This document shows, piece after piece, positions 42,661 to 52,142 of a stretch of 64,000 nucleotides of DNA. Every line of letters starts with the position of its first letter. The stretch's first letter is position 1. The position numbers were made by a program, and so were the translations under genes. Source of the DNA: Marivivens sp. (GTDB lineage Bacteria; Pseudomonadota; Alphaproteobacteria; Rhodobacterales; Rhodobacteraceae); NCBI GenBank assembly GCA_030827165.1, contig JAURFB010000001.1, forward strand, positions 1 through 64,000. Reading direction: 5' to 3'. The notes under the pieces are model-generated. The model did not search any database. It had not been told where the DNA came from and saw nothing but the letters and a program-made list of their open reading frames with translations.

Positions 42661-43824
42661 CTATTTCTTGGTCTTGCGGGCGCTTTCCGGCCCATGCGGG
42701 TGATCGGCGTGCGGATAGGGCGCGTGGTGGTGATCGTGGTGGTGATCGTGGTGGTGATCATGGCCGTGGTGATGGTGATGTCCATGGGAGTGGGTATGGA
42801 AATGGACCTGCCCGTCGCCGTGATCGTGCCATTCGCCCTGCTTGACGTGGCTGGCGTGGCCGTGCGGCTTTTGCTCGAGCCGGCACAGGCCGGTGCAGAA
42901 GGTGTCGCAGAGCTTGCAATCGGCCACGTTGGAGCCGGGGGCCGAGGCGCCTTGGCCTTCGACGTGGTGGTGGTGGCTTTCCTGCACCGCGCCGACCTCG
43001 GCCTCGAAGCCCAGAACCTGCGTGCGGTATTTGCACATGGCGCAGTTGGGCGGCGGCACTTCGCCAACCTGTTCGGTGATCCGTTCGGCGAAGGTTTCAA
43101 GAACCTTGGGGTGATCGCCAAGGTAGGGGGCCTTGATGAACTCGATCTGGGGGTGTTCGGCGGCGACCTGGTCCGTAAAGCCGTAGATGCGGTCGATCAG
43201 GATGCCGGAGAAGAGGAAATACGGGAAAACCACGACGCGCTTGTAGGGCAGGCGCGCGACGTGCTGAAGGCAGGGCTCGACCAGCGGGAAGGTGACGCCG
43301 GAATAGCCGACCTCGCACCAGCCAAAACCCATGCCTTCCCACAGCATCCGGGCAACTTTCGAGACGTTGCCATTGGCATCGGGATCGGACGCGCCCCGGC
43401 CGATGACGACGAGGCAGGTCTCGTGGAGCGGCACCTCGCCCTTCTCGTCGTTGGCTTTGTCGAGGGCCTCCTGGATGCGGGCGCCGGCGGCGGCGATCAT
43501 CTTGGGATCAACGCCCAGCTCGCGACCATAACGCACGTCGATCCCGTGCTTCTTGGCATAGGTGTTGAGGACCGTCGGGATATCGTTCTTGGAATGCATC
43601 GCCGCGAAAAGCATGCCCGGCACGGCGAGGATACGCTCGCAGCCCGCCTCGCGCAGCCTGTCGAGCCCATCGCGCAGAACGGGGTTGGCAAATTCGAGAT
43701 AGCCGTAGTCGGTCAGCCAGTCGTCGGGCAGGTAGGAGGGCAGCTTTTCGGCCAGACCCTTGAACTCGTCGACAGCCGACTGGCTGCGCGAGCCGTGGCC
43801 GCAGATCATCACGCCGGTCTTCAT
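42661..43824 (-). CDS. cbiX: CbiX-type sirohydrochlorin cobaltochelatase, long form with Cys motifs and His-rich tail
   Basis: MICGHGSRSQSAVDEF, CAMCKYR, CKLCDTFCTGLC, terminal HGHHHHHGHDHHHDHHHDHHH. Confidence 0.93.
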   Translation of the reverse strand: MKTGVMICGHGSRSQSAVDEFKGLAEKLPSYLPDDWLTDYGYLEFANPVLRDGLDRLREAGCERILAVPGMLFAAMHSKNDIPTVLNTYAKKHGIDVRYGRELGVDPKMIAAAGARIQEALDKANDEKGEVPLHETCLVVIGRGASDPDANGNVSKVARMLWEGMGFGWCEVGYSGVTFPLVEPCLQHVARLPYKRVVVFPYFLFSGILIDRIYGFTDQVAAEHPQIEFIKAPYLGDHPKVLETFAERITEQVGEVPPPNCAMCKYRTQVLGFEAEVGAVQESHHHHVEGQGASAPGSNVADCKLCDTFCTGLCRLEQKPHGHASHVKQGEWHDHGDGQVHFHTHSHGHHHHHGHDHHHDHHHDHHHAPYPHADHPHGPESARKTKK

Positions 43825-44042
43825 GCGGTTTCACCTTCGGTTTCTTCGGCCTTTTCTTCGGATGGCTGTTCATCGGCGCCCTTCTTGCCCTTGAGAGCCG
43901 CCCAGATCGTGAGCCCCAGGGCAAGGCCAAGAGCCGCTCCGGCGATCCAGTGATCGTGGCCGGCGACATCGGTGATATGGCCGGTATGTGCCGATGCATT
44001 GCTGGCAAGGGTGACAAGGGTCAGGGTAAGTGCGGTGCGCAT
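43821..44042 (-). CDS. DUF6732-like small membrane protein
   Basis: MRTALTLTLVTLASNASAHTGHITDVAGHDHWIAGAALGLALGLTIWAALKGKK; 4-bp overlap with cbiX. Confidence 0.7.
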   Translation of the reverse strand: MRTALTLTLVTLASNASAHTGHITDVAGHDHWIAGAALGLALGLTIWAALKGKKGADEQPSEEKAEETEGETA

Positions 44043-44055
44043 GACGGTCCTCCGG

Positions 44056-44160
44056 TTATCCATGCACCAGAGGGCCCGCGCGATAGGCGCGAGGCTCGAC
44101 GACGTGGGCCTTGGTCCCCTTCAGGGTCAACCGCCGCACCACCAACCGCTCTGGCCGCAT
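44056..44160 (-). CDS. Possible 34-aa small protein
   Basis: MRPERLVVRRLTLKGTKAHVVEPRAYRAGPLVHG*; GC-rich third positions; stop abuts the RBS of the DUF6732 gene. Confidence 0.35.
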   Translation of the reverse strand: MRPERLVVRRLTLKGTKAHVVEPRAYRAGPLVHG

Positions 44161-44247
44161 GGGCTTCGTCTGGAACCGGCTATAGTGCCCCGCGTCCCGA
44201 GGCGCAAACGGATATGCGGCGAAGGGGCAGACGATTCCGACCTGATC

Positions 44248-44613
44248 TCAGGCGTGGCAGCCGTAGTATTCAACGATTGCCGCCAGATCCTGTGGGTCGG
44301 TCTCCGAGCGGACGAGCGTGCGGGCGTTGGCGCTGGCGGCAAACAGCATGCCGGCGGAAAAGAATGTCGAATCAGACACAAAGACCAGATTGGTCTGAGG
44401 TTGCCGGAGGCGCGCATAATCGGCGATGCCCAGGGTGCTGGAGTGGCCATCGAGGACGAGGTTCATGAGAATGACTTGGTAGATACTCGCGCCGATGGCG
44501 CTGGTCGCCTGGCCCGCGTTTTCCGCAAGATCAACCTTGTGACCGTGCCTTTCCAGATGACGCTGCCAGAGCCGGCCGAGCTCGGCCTTGCTCTCGACAA
44601 TCAGGATATGCAT
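44248..44613 (-). CDS. Degenerate response-regulator receiver-like protein
   Basis: MHILIVESKAELGRLWQRHLERHGHKVDLAENAGQATSAIGASIYQVILMNLVLDG; receiver-like pattern with Asn at the phospho-Asp position. Confidence 0.75.
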   Translation of the reverse strand: MHILIVESKAELGRLWQRHLERHGHKVDLAENAGQATSAIGASIYQVILMNLVLDGHSSTLGIADYARLRQPQTNLVFVSDSTFFSAGMLFAASANARTLVRSETDPQDLAAIVEYYGCHA

Positions 44614-44689
44614 CGAACCCTCACGCTTCTGCGCTACCGCACAATTTGAACTGTGCAAGACCCCCGTAGTCCTCACTCCGCCGATTTCC

Positions 44690-44705
44690 TTAATGAATGA
44701 TTAAC
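44690..44705. promoter_or_regulatory. CtrA-type binding site TTAA-N7-TTAAC
   Basis: TTAATGAATGATTAAC, exact match to the CtrA full-site pattern. Confidence 0.6.
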
Positions 44706-44725
44706 GTCCATCGGCTCTTTCCCTG

Positions 44726-44755
44726 TGATCCACAGCTTTGGCGGTCTTATCCACA
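44726..44755. promoter_or_regulatory. Pair of DnaA-box-like sequences, 21 bp apart
   Basis: TGATCCACA (44726-44734, one mismatch) and TTATCCACA (44747-44755, exact). Confidence 0.55.
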
Positions 44756-44814
44756 GAGACTTGCGCTTGAGGGGCAAATCCGGTTCAAAGCCTCGCAAAC
44801 CAAGGAAGGCGCCC

Positions 44815-45186
44815 ATGACAACCTGGATTACCATCTGCGACACCTGCAAGCGCGAGGGCTGGGACGCCACCGCCATGGAACAGACCGACGGCGAGGCTTT
44901 TGCCGCGTTGATCGAGCCGCGCGCCGAGGCCGCGGGGATCAAGACACGACGGGTTTCCTGCACGATGGGCTGCGAGCGGGCCTGCAATGTGATTGTGCAG
45001 GGCGCGGGCAAGAATTCCTACTCGATGGGCCGCTTTGAGCCGACCGAGGAAGACGCAATGGCGCTTGTCGAATATGCGGTGAAGCACGCGGCCAGCGAAA
45101 AGGGCCAGGTTCCGTTTCGGGAATGGCCTGTGGGCGTGAAAGGGCACTTCATTTCGCGCCATCTTCCGTTGCCGGACGCCGAGTAA
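44815..45186 (+). CDS. DUF1636 family predicted metal-binding protein (paralogue A)
   Basis: ICDTCKREGW ... SCTMGCERACNVIVQGAGK Cys pattern. Confidence 0.85.
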   Translation: MTTWITICDTCKREGWDATAMEQTDGEAFAALIEPRAEAAGIKTRRVSCTMGCERACNVIVQGAGKNSYSMGRFEPTEEDAMALVEYAVKHAASEKGQVPFREWPVGVKGHFISRHLPLPDAE

Positions 45187-46121
45187 TGGCGAACGGGCGC
45201 GATCATGGCGGTGGCCTTGACGCGGCGATCGCGACCTACGGCGGGACGCGGGCAGGATGGCTCGATCTTTCGACCGGGATCAATCCGGTGGCCTATCCGG
45301 TGGGTGCGATCCCTCGGGATGCCTGGACCGCCTTGCCCGATGCCGCGGCTTTCGAGACCCTGAACAAAGCGGCGCGGCGGTTCTGGGCTGTGCCTGAGGG
45401 CGCGGCGATCTTGCCGGCGGCGGGGGCCTCGGCGCTGATCGCGCGGATTCCGACGTTGGCGAAAGCGGGCAAGGTGGCAATCCTAGGACCGACCTACAAC
45501 GAACACGCGGCGAGCTTTGCGGGGCTTGGCTGGACAGTCGCGCCGGAAGGGCAGGATGCGCAGGTTGTGGTGCATCCCAACAACCCCGACGGGCGGGTTT
45601 GGCAGGCCTCCGACATCACTGCCCCACTCGCCATCATCGACGAGAGCTTTTGCGATGTGACGCCCGAGGCTTCGCTCATCACGCTGGCCGAGCGGCCGGG
45701 GACGATCGTGCTCAAGAGCTTCGGCAAGTTCTGGGGTCTTGCGGGCGCGCGGCTCGGATTTGCAATTGGCGATCCGGCGCTGATCGCGAAGCTGGCCGAA
45801 GCGCTTGGCCCGTGGCAGGTCTCGGGGCCAGCTCTGGCCATCGGCGCCGCGGCGCTGCGCGATACAGGTTGGACCGAAGAGACCCGTGCGAGGCTTGCGT
45901 CGGATAGCAACCGGCTTGATGCCCTGATGATCGGGCGCGGGGCGCAGATTGTCGGCGGCACCAGCCTTTTCCGGCTCTACGAGGTCGATGATGCCGCCCG
46001 CTGGCAAGACAGGCTGGCGCGGGGCCACGTCTGGTCGCGCGTCTTCCCCTATTCGAAAACATGGCTCCGCCTCGGCCTGCCGGCGCCGGACCGCTGGGGC
46101 CAGTTGGAGGCCGCCTTATGA
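45186..46121 (+). CDS. cobC: Threonine-phosphate decarboxylase
   Basis: [44 protein letters not shown]-Lys. Confidence 0.92.
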   Translation: MANGRDHGGGLDAAIATYGGTRAGWLDLSTGINPVAYPVGAIPRDAWTALPDAAAFETLNKAARRFWAVPEGAAILPAAGASALIARIPTLAKAGKVAILGPTYNEHAASFAGLGWTVAPEGQDAQVVVHPNNPDGRVWQASDITAPLAIIDESFCDVTPEASLITLAERPGTIVLKSFGKFWGLAGARLGFAIGDPALIAKLAEALGPWQVSGPALAIGAAALRDTGWTEETRARLASDSNRLDALMIGRGAQIVGGTSLFRLYEVDDAARWQDRLARGHVWSRVFPYSKTWLRLGLPAPDRWGQLEAAL

Positions 46122-47017
46122 CCCTTGTCCTCGCCCTCATTCTTGATGCGATCCTTGGTGAGCCGAAATGGCTTTGGGATCGCGTCCCGCATCCTGCCGT
46201 TCTGATGGGGCGGCTCGTGGCCTTTCTCGACCGCGAGCTGAACGAGGGGCCCAACCGCAAGCGGAGGGGGATCATCACCGTTGTGGTGATGCTGCTCGTC
46301 GCCTCGGCCATCGGCAATACCGTGGCCGGAATGCTTGGTGCGCCGGGTGAGATCATCGTCGGCGCAATCCTGCTCGCGCAGCGATCCTTGGTCGCCCATG
46401 TGCAGGACGTCGCCAACGCCTTGCGGATTTCGACCGGCGACGCGCGTCTGGCCGTGGCCAAGATCGTCAGCCGCGACACCGCGGAGATGGAGGCCCCAGC
46501 CATCGCTCGCAGCGCCATCGAGAGCGCGGCGGAGAACTTCAGCGACGGCCTCGTGGCCCCCGCCTTCTGGTTCCTCATCGGCGGGTTGCCGGGGCTTTTG
46601 GCCTATAAGATCATCAACACCGCCGACAGCATGATCGGCTATCGCACCGAGAAATACTCCGAGTTCGGCTGGGCCTCGGCGCGGCTTGACGACCTGTTGA
46701 ACCTGATCCCTGCACGGGCAACATCGCTGATCTTCTGGGCGGTCGGCGGATTGCGCGGCCACTGGGGCGACATCATTGCAGATGCGCGCATGCACAAATC
46801 GCCGAATGCCGGTTGGCCCGAGGCCGCGCTATCGCGGGGTCTTGGCATCGCGCTGGCGGGGCCACGCAGCTATGACGGCGAGAGGCGCGAGTTTCCCTTC
46901 GTCAATCCCGAGGGGGAAAAGGACATTGGCGCAGACGAGATCGATGAAGCCGTCGAGCATCTTTGGCGGGCCTGGGGGGTGGTTCTCGCGCTGGCGCTTG
47001 GCGTTGCTGTCTTCTGA
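46118..47017 (+). CDS. cobD: Adenosylcobinamide-phosphate synthase (CobD/CbiB)
   Basis: [60 protein letters not shown]. Confidence 0.95.
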   Translation: MTLVLALILDAILGEPKWLWDRVPHPAVLMGRLVAFLDRELNEGPNRKRRGIITVVVMLLVASAIGNTVAGMLGAPGEIIVGAILLAQRSLVAHVQDVANALRISTGDARLAVAKIVSRDTAEMEAPAIARSAIESAAENFSDGLVAPAFWFLIGGLPGLLAYKIINTADSMIGYRTEKYSEFGWASARLDDLLNLIPARATSLIFWAVGGLRGHWGDIIADARMHKSPNAGWPEAALSRGLGIALAGPRSYDGERREFPFVNPEGEKDIGADEIDEAVEHLWRAWGVVLALALGVAVF

Positions 47018-47047
47018 GGCTAGGGTCCGGGAAAACCCGGAGAGGCC

Positions 47048-48217
47048 ATGCGCAGTATTCTTGCCGTTCTTACCCTGATCGCCGCCACCAGCGCCGAGGC
47101 GCAAAGTTGCGGTGGAAACTTCAGCAATTTCGTTGACGACCTGAAGGCCGAGGCCCGCGCGATGGGCTATCCCTCGGGCGCGGTCGATGCCTTCTTTCAA
47201 GGCGTCCGGCAAGACGAGGCGGTGCTGCTCGCAGACAGGCGGCAAGGCATCTTCCTGAAGGATTTCATCACCTTCTCGCGATCGCTGATCTCGCAGAATC
47301 GGATCGACAATGCGGCCCGATATTCTCAGCGCTATGACAGCACCTTCCGCCAGATCGAGCGCGACAATGGCATTCCGCGCGGCGTCCTTCTGGCGTTCTG
47401 GGCCTTCGAGACCGATTTCGGACAGGTGCAGGGCGATTTCAATACGCGCAACGCGCTTGTAACACTCGCACATGATTGCCGCCGCCCCGAGATTTTCCGC
47501 CCGCAGGTTTTCGCCGCGATCGATCTGTCGATGCATGGCGATTTCGATCCCGAGACGACGACCGGCGCATGGGCCGGTGAAATCGGGCAGGTGCAGATGC
47601 TCCCCAAAGACATCCGCGACAACGGCCGCGACGGCGATGGCGACGGGCACGTGACGGTCAAGACCTCCGCGCCTGATGCGCTCTTGTCGGCGGCGTCGAT
47701 GCTGGCCGAACTCGGCTGGCAGCCAAACCAGCCGTGGATGGCGCAAATCACCGCCCCGCCAAACCTTGACTGGTCGCAAACCGGGATCAACCACATCAAA
47801 TCGGTCCGCGAATGGGAGCGCCTGGGAATAAAGGCTCGCACCGGTGATCTGGGCAACGCAGGGCTTCAGGCCTCGGTCCTTTTGCCCGTGGGGCACAAGG
47901 GGCCGGCCTTCCTCGGCTACGACAATTTCCGTGTCTATTTCGAATGGAACCAGAGCCTCACCTATGTCACCACCGCCGCCTATTTCGCCACCCGCATCAT
48001 GGGCGCACCGATCTATGACGCGGGCTCACCCGACGAGGGGCTGAACGGCGCGCAGATGATCGAGCTGCAGCGCAAGCTGGCCGCAAAGGGCCATGACGTG
48101 GGCGATATCGACGGGATCCTCGGCGAGAAAACCCGCGAGGCGGTGCAGATCGAACAGAAGCGCCTTGGCCTGCCTGCGGATGCTTGGCCTACTCCTGCGC
48201 TGCTTGGCAGGCTCTAG
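47048..48217 (+). CDS. Lytic murein transglycosylase with C-terminal peptidoglycan-binding domain
   Basis: WAFETDFG catalytic region, PG-binding repeat near LQRKLAAKGHDVGDIDGILGEKTREAV. Confidence 0.92.
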   Translation: MRSILAVLTLIAATSAEAQSCGGNFSNFVDDLKAEARAMGYPSGAVDAFFQGVRQDEAVLLADRRQGIFLKDFITFSRSLISQNRIDNAARYSQRYDSTFRQIERDNGIPRGVLLAFWAFETDFGQVQGDFNTRNALVTLAHDCRRPEIFRPQVFAAIDLSMHGDFDPETTTGAWAGEIGQVQMLPKDIRDNGRDGDGDGHVTVKTSAPDALLSAASMLAELGWQPNQPWMAQITAPPNLDWSQTGINHIKSVREWERLGIKARTGDLGNAGLQASVLLPVGHKGPAFLGYDNFRVYFEWNQSLTYVTTAAYFATRIMGAPIYDAGSPDEGLNGAQMIELQRKLAAKGHDVGDIDGILGEKTREAVQIEQKRLGLPADAWPTPALLGRL

Positions 48218-48218
48218 C

Positions 48219-51200
48219 CTAGGCGACCAGCGCCTCGGCCTTCTTCAGATCCACGCTGACTAGCTGGCTCACGCCTTGCTCGCCCATGGTTACGCCGAAA
48301 AGGCGGTCCATCCGGCTCATCGTCACCGCGTGGTGGGTGATGATGAGGAAGCGGGTCTCGGTGCGGCGGCACATCTCGTCGAGAAGGCCGCAAAAGCGTG
48401 TCACGTTGGCATCGTCCAGCGGCGCGTCGACCTCGTCGAGCACACAGATCGGCGCGGGGTTGGCGAGGAACACAGCAAAGATCAGTGCGAGCGCTGTGAG
48501 TGTCTGCTCGCCGCCTGAGAGAAGAGAAAGGGTTGCGAGCTTCTTGCCCGGCGGCTGGCACATGATCTCGAGCCCCGCCTCAAGCGGATCATCGCTTTCA
48601 ACGAGGACAAGCTTGGCCTCGCCGCCGCCGAATAGGTGGGTGAACAGCAGACCGAAGTTTTCGTTGACCTGTTCGAAAGCGGTAAGGAGCCGTTCGCGCC
48701 CCTCGCGGTTGAGGCTCGAGATACCCGACCGCAGCGTCTTGATCGCCTCTTCAAGGTCGGTCTTTTCGCTTGCCAGAGTGTCGTGCTCTTCCTGCACTTC
48801 CTTGGCGTCTTCCTCGGCCCGAAGGTTGACCGCGCCAAGCGCGTCGCGCTGGCGCTTGAGCGCGTTGACCTGTGCCTCGATCTCTGCCGACGGGGGCATC
48901 TTTTCCGGATCGGCCCCGAGGCTTTCGAGAAGCTTGTCGGGCGTCACCTCTTGCGCCTCCATGATCCGTTCGGCGGCATAGGCAACCGTTTCGCGGGCGG
49001 CCTCGTTGCGGGCGTCCGACCGGGCGCGGGCCTCGCGGGCCTCGGAGGCGGCGCGCTCGGCATCGCGCTCGGCGATCTGGGCTTCGCGCAGGGCGGTCTC
49101 GCCACTCGCCAGCGCATCGGCGGCCGTCCGGCGGCGGGCCTCGGCCTCGTCGATCGAATCGGCCAGTTCGGCTCGCTTGGCGGCAATTTCCTCTGGCGCT
49201 GCGTCGGCTTCTTTCAGCTCGGCTTCCGACGCCTCCTTGCGCTCGGCCAGCTCGGCGGTGCGCTTGGTCGCGGTCTCGAGCCGATGCTTCCAGCCCGAGA
49301 TTTCCTTGGTGATCTCTTGGCTGCGGCGCAGACGGGCTTCGCCCTCGCGGCGCACCTCGTCATGGGCGGTGCGCTTGGCCATCATGGTCATCCGCGAAGC
49401 TTCGACGGTAAGCTTCACGTCCTCCAGCGCGCCGCGCGCCTCGGCAAGATCGGGAAGCTCTTTGGCCGCCCCCTCGGCCTCGGTCAGGGTCTTGCGGGCC
49501 GCCATCGCCTCTTCCTGATGCCGCGCTTGGGCAAGCGCCGAGCTCTCGCGCTTGCCATCGGCGAGGTTGCGATCAGCTTCGGCCCGCGAGAGGGCGCGGG
49601 CGGCATCGGCGACCGCCTGATCGGCGGCGCGGCGGGCGGCTCGGGCGGCCTGATCGGCGGAGTTGAGGTCGGCAAGACGCCTGGTCAGGCTTTCGTGGGC
49701 CAAGCGGGCACCGTCGGATTTTGCGTTGGCTTCTTCCAGGTCGCGCTTGAGTTCGACAAGGCGGTTCAGTTGCTGAAGGCGCAGCGCCGCGGCCGAAGGC
49801 GCATCCTCGGCGGCGGCGCGAAAACCATCCCAGCGCCAGAGGTCGCCCTGGATGCTGACAAACCGCTGGCCGGGGCGCAACTCTGCTTGCCGTTTGGCCC
49901 CTTCGGCGCGGTCGACAAGGCCGACCTGCCCCATCCGGCGCACCAGCACTTCGGGGACAGTGACATGGTTGGTCAGGGCGCTGATCCCCGAGGGGAGCGG
50001 CTGGGCATCGGCATAGGCGGGCAAGACGGCCCAGCCCGAGCGGCCCGCGGCATCCACCTGCGGCGCTCGCAGATCATCGGCCAGTGCCGCGCCAAGCGCC
50101 TTTTCATAGCCGCCCTGCACCCGCAGAAGATCAAGCACCTGCCCGCCTTCCTTCGTGTCACGCTCGACCAGTTTGGCCAGCGCCGCAACCTCGGCCCGCA
50201 AAGCATTCGCCTCGCCCTCGGCCGCAGAGCGGGAGGCGCGGGCTTCAACCTCGCGCGATTGCACATCGGCGCGGGCGGCTTCGGCTTCGGTCAAAGCAGC
50301 CTCGGCGGCATCGGCAGTCGCGTGAGCCTTGGTTTCGGCCGCGCCCGCGGCTGCGAAATCGGCCTCGGCGCGGGCGAGCGCCGCCTCCGCCTCTTTCATC
50401 GTGGCACTGGCGCGCTCGGCATCCGTCTCGGCCTTGGCAAGCGTCTTGCGGCTGTCGTCGAGAAGGCGCTGCGCCGAATGGTGCCGCGCGGCGAGGCGGG
50501 CGGCGTCTTCGGTCATTTGCGACAGGTCGCTCTCGCGATCTTGCAAGACAGAGGCCGCCTCGCGCGCCGCGGCCTGCGCGGCCTCAAGCTTGGCATCGTG
50601 CCCTTGTCCGGCCTTGGCGATTTCACGCGCTTCCCATTCAAGACGCTCGATGGTCTCGCCAGCATCCTTGTTCAGCCCCGCTTCGCGTTCGATATCCCGG
50701 GCAAGCTGTTCGATCCGGGCCCGAAGCGTGACAATCATCTCGCGGGCGCGGGTTTCCTGATCGGCGAGCGTGTCGCGCTGAACCTTCAATCGTTGAAGGA
50801 CGGCGGCGGCGATGGCCTCTTCCTCGCGCAGCGGCGGCAGGCGGTCTTCGGCGGCGGCGCGGGTTTTGGCGGCGGTGCGGGCGGCGGTTTCGGCCTGAGC
50901 GGCCAGGACCGTCCGTTCGCGCAGCTGGGAGACAGCGGCGGCGCGGGCTTCGTCCGCCTCTTTCCAGCGGCGATAGAGCAACAGACCTTCCGACGAGCGC
51001 AGCTTTTCCCCGATCTCGCGATAGCGGGCGGCCTGGCGGGCCTGGCGGGCGAGCTGTTGCAGTTGGTTCGCGAGCTGCTCGATCAAGTCATCGACACGGG
51101 CGAGGTTCTGCTCGGCGCCGTTCAGCTTCAGTTCGGCCTCGTGCCGGCGCTGATACAGGCCCGAGATGCCAGCGGCCTCTTCAAGGATGCGGCGGCGAGC

Positions 51201-51674
51201 GCGAGGCTTTGAGTTGATCAACTCGGAAATCTGGCCCTGCCGCACGAGCGCGGGCGAATGTGCGCCGGTCGAGGCATCGGCGAAGAGCATCTGCACATCG
51301 CGGGCGCGGACTTCCTTGGTGCCGACCTTGTAGGCCGAACCTGCGTCACGGGTGATACGGCGAACGATCTCGAGGTGATCGGTATCATTGAAACCGGACG
51401 GGGCGAGGCGTTCGGAGTTGTCAATGTGAAGCGCGACCTCGGCGTAGTTGCGGGCAGGCCGTGTGGCGGCGCCCGCAAAGATCACGTCTTCCATGCCGCC
51501 GCCGCGCATTGCGGTCGGCCGGTTCTCACCCATCACCCAGCGCAGCGCTTCAAGAAGGTTGGATTTGCCGCACCCGTTCGGTCCGACAACCCCCGTGAGG
51601 CCGTCGGCGATGATCAGGTCGGTCGGGTCGACAAAGCTCTTGAACCCGTTGAGGCGCAGTTTGGTGAAACGCAC
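48219..51674 (-). CDS. smc: Chromosome segregation protein SMC
   Basis: LRLNGFKSFVDPTDLIIADGLTGVVGPNGCGKSNLLEALRWVMGE, long coiled coil, LLSGGEQTLTALALIFA, VLDEVDAPLDDAN. Confidence 0.97.
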   Translation of the reverse strand: MRFTKLRLNGFKSFVDPTDLIIADGLTGVVGPNGCGKSNLLEALRWVMGENRPTAMRGGGMEDVIFAGAATRPARNYAEVALHIDNSERLAPSGFNDTDHLEIVRRITRDAGSAYKVGTKEVRARDVQMLFADASTGAHSPALVRQGQISELINSKPRARRRILEEAAGISGLYQRRHEAELKLNGAEQNLARVDDLIEQLANQLQQLARQARQAARYREIGEKLRSSEGLLLYRRWKEADEARAAAVSQLRERTVLAAQAETAARTAAKTRAAAEDRLPPLREEEAIAAAVLQRLKVQRDTLADQETRAREMIVTLRARIEQLARDIEREAGLNKDAGETIERLEWEAREIAKAGQGHDAKLEAAQAAAREAASVLQDRESDLSQMTEDAARLAARHHSAQRLLDDSRKTLAKAETDAERASATMKEAEAALARAEADFAAAGAAETKAHATADAAEAALTEAEAARADVQSREVEARASRSAAEGEANALRAEVAALAKLVERDTKEGGQVLDLLRVQGGYEKALGAALADDLRAPQVDAAGRSGWAVLPAYADAQPLPSGISALTNHVTVPEVLVRRMGQVGLVDRAEGAKRQAELRPGQRFVSIQGDLWRWDGFRAAAEDAPSAAALRLQQLNRLVELKRDLEEANAKSDGARLAHESLTRRLADLNSADQAARAARRAADQAVADAARALSRAEADRNLADGKRESSALAQARHQEEAMAARKTLTEAEGAAKELPDLAEARGALEDVKLTVEASRMTMMAKRTAHDEVRREGEARLRRSQEITKEISGWKHRLETATKRTAELAERKEASEAELKEADAAPEEIAAKRAELADSIDEAEARRRTAADALASGETALREAQIAERDAERAASEAREARARSDARNEAARETVAYAAERIMEAQEVTPDKLLESLGADPEKMPPSAEIEAQVNALKRQRDALGAVNLRAEEDAKEVQEEHDTLASEKTDLEEAIKTLRSGISSLNREGRERLLTAFEQVNENFGLLFTHLFGGGEAKLVLVESDDPLEAGLEIMCQPPGKKLATLSLLSGGEQTLTALALIFAVFLANPAPICVLDEVDAPLDDANVTRFCGLLDEMCRRTETRFLIITHHAVTMSRMDRLFGVTMGEQGVSQLVSVDLKKAEALVA

Positions 51675-51773
51675 GCAGAAACGTCCGGCAATGATTCCTC
51701 TGGATGGGAAGTTTGCGACCCCGATAGTGGAGGAGTCAACGCGAGGCCCCCAAATCTGCCGATATTCTTCGGG

Positions 51774-51782
51774 TTATCCACA
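51774..51782 (+). promoter_or_regulatory. DnaA-box-like sequence
   Basis: TTATCCACA exact match in the smc / cbtB intergenic region. Confidence 0.4.
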
Positions 51783-51904
51783 AGATATGGCGGGTTTTGG
51801 CCGCATCGATCCCGCGCACCGGCGAAATCCCGCGCCGTTTCAGCGCTGTGGCCTGTCGGAATCGGCCTTGACGGCAAAGGCACCCGCGGGCGACAAGGAA
51901 AGGG

Positions 51905-52092
51905 CATGGTTCCCCGTGACGGGCGCAAAGCGCTTGGGGATGAAATGGGAATGCGGTGAGGGTAGATCCAGGCAGGAGACCCGAGTCCGCAGCCGCCCCC
52001 GCGACTGTATGCGGCGAGCGGATGCCAACGAGGCCACTGGGAAACCGGGAAGGCAGGCATCGCGCGACGACCCGCAAGCCAGGAGACCGGCC
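51905..52092 (+). promoter_or_regulatory. Cobalamin riboswitch
   Basis: GGGAATGCGGTG..., GCAGCCGCCCCCGCGACTGT, GCCACTGGGAAACCGGGAAGGC and AGCCAGGAGACCGGCC (B12 box) in correct order upstream of cbtBA. Confidence 0.95.
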
Positions 52093-52142
52093 TTGCACGT
52101 GCAACCGAAATCCCCGTCGGGTGTGACGGGACAGGAGACAAG

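Noticed and set aside
42722-42785. Tandem GTGGTGATC-type repeats that could suggest a CRISPR-like or VNTR locus
   Set aside because: Explained by His/Asp codons of the CbiX C-terminal tail; no spacers
42694-43953. 419-aa plus-strand ORF opposite cbiX
   Set aside because: Low-complexity translation of the His-rich tract complement; cbiX on the other strand is clear
44127-44450. 107-aa minus-strand ORF
   Set aside because: Alternate frame of the pseudo-receiver gene, composition not protein-like
48636-51212. 858-aa plus-strand ORF opposite smc
   Set aside because: Antisense artefact of GC-rich codon bias; the minus strand is unambiguous SMC
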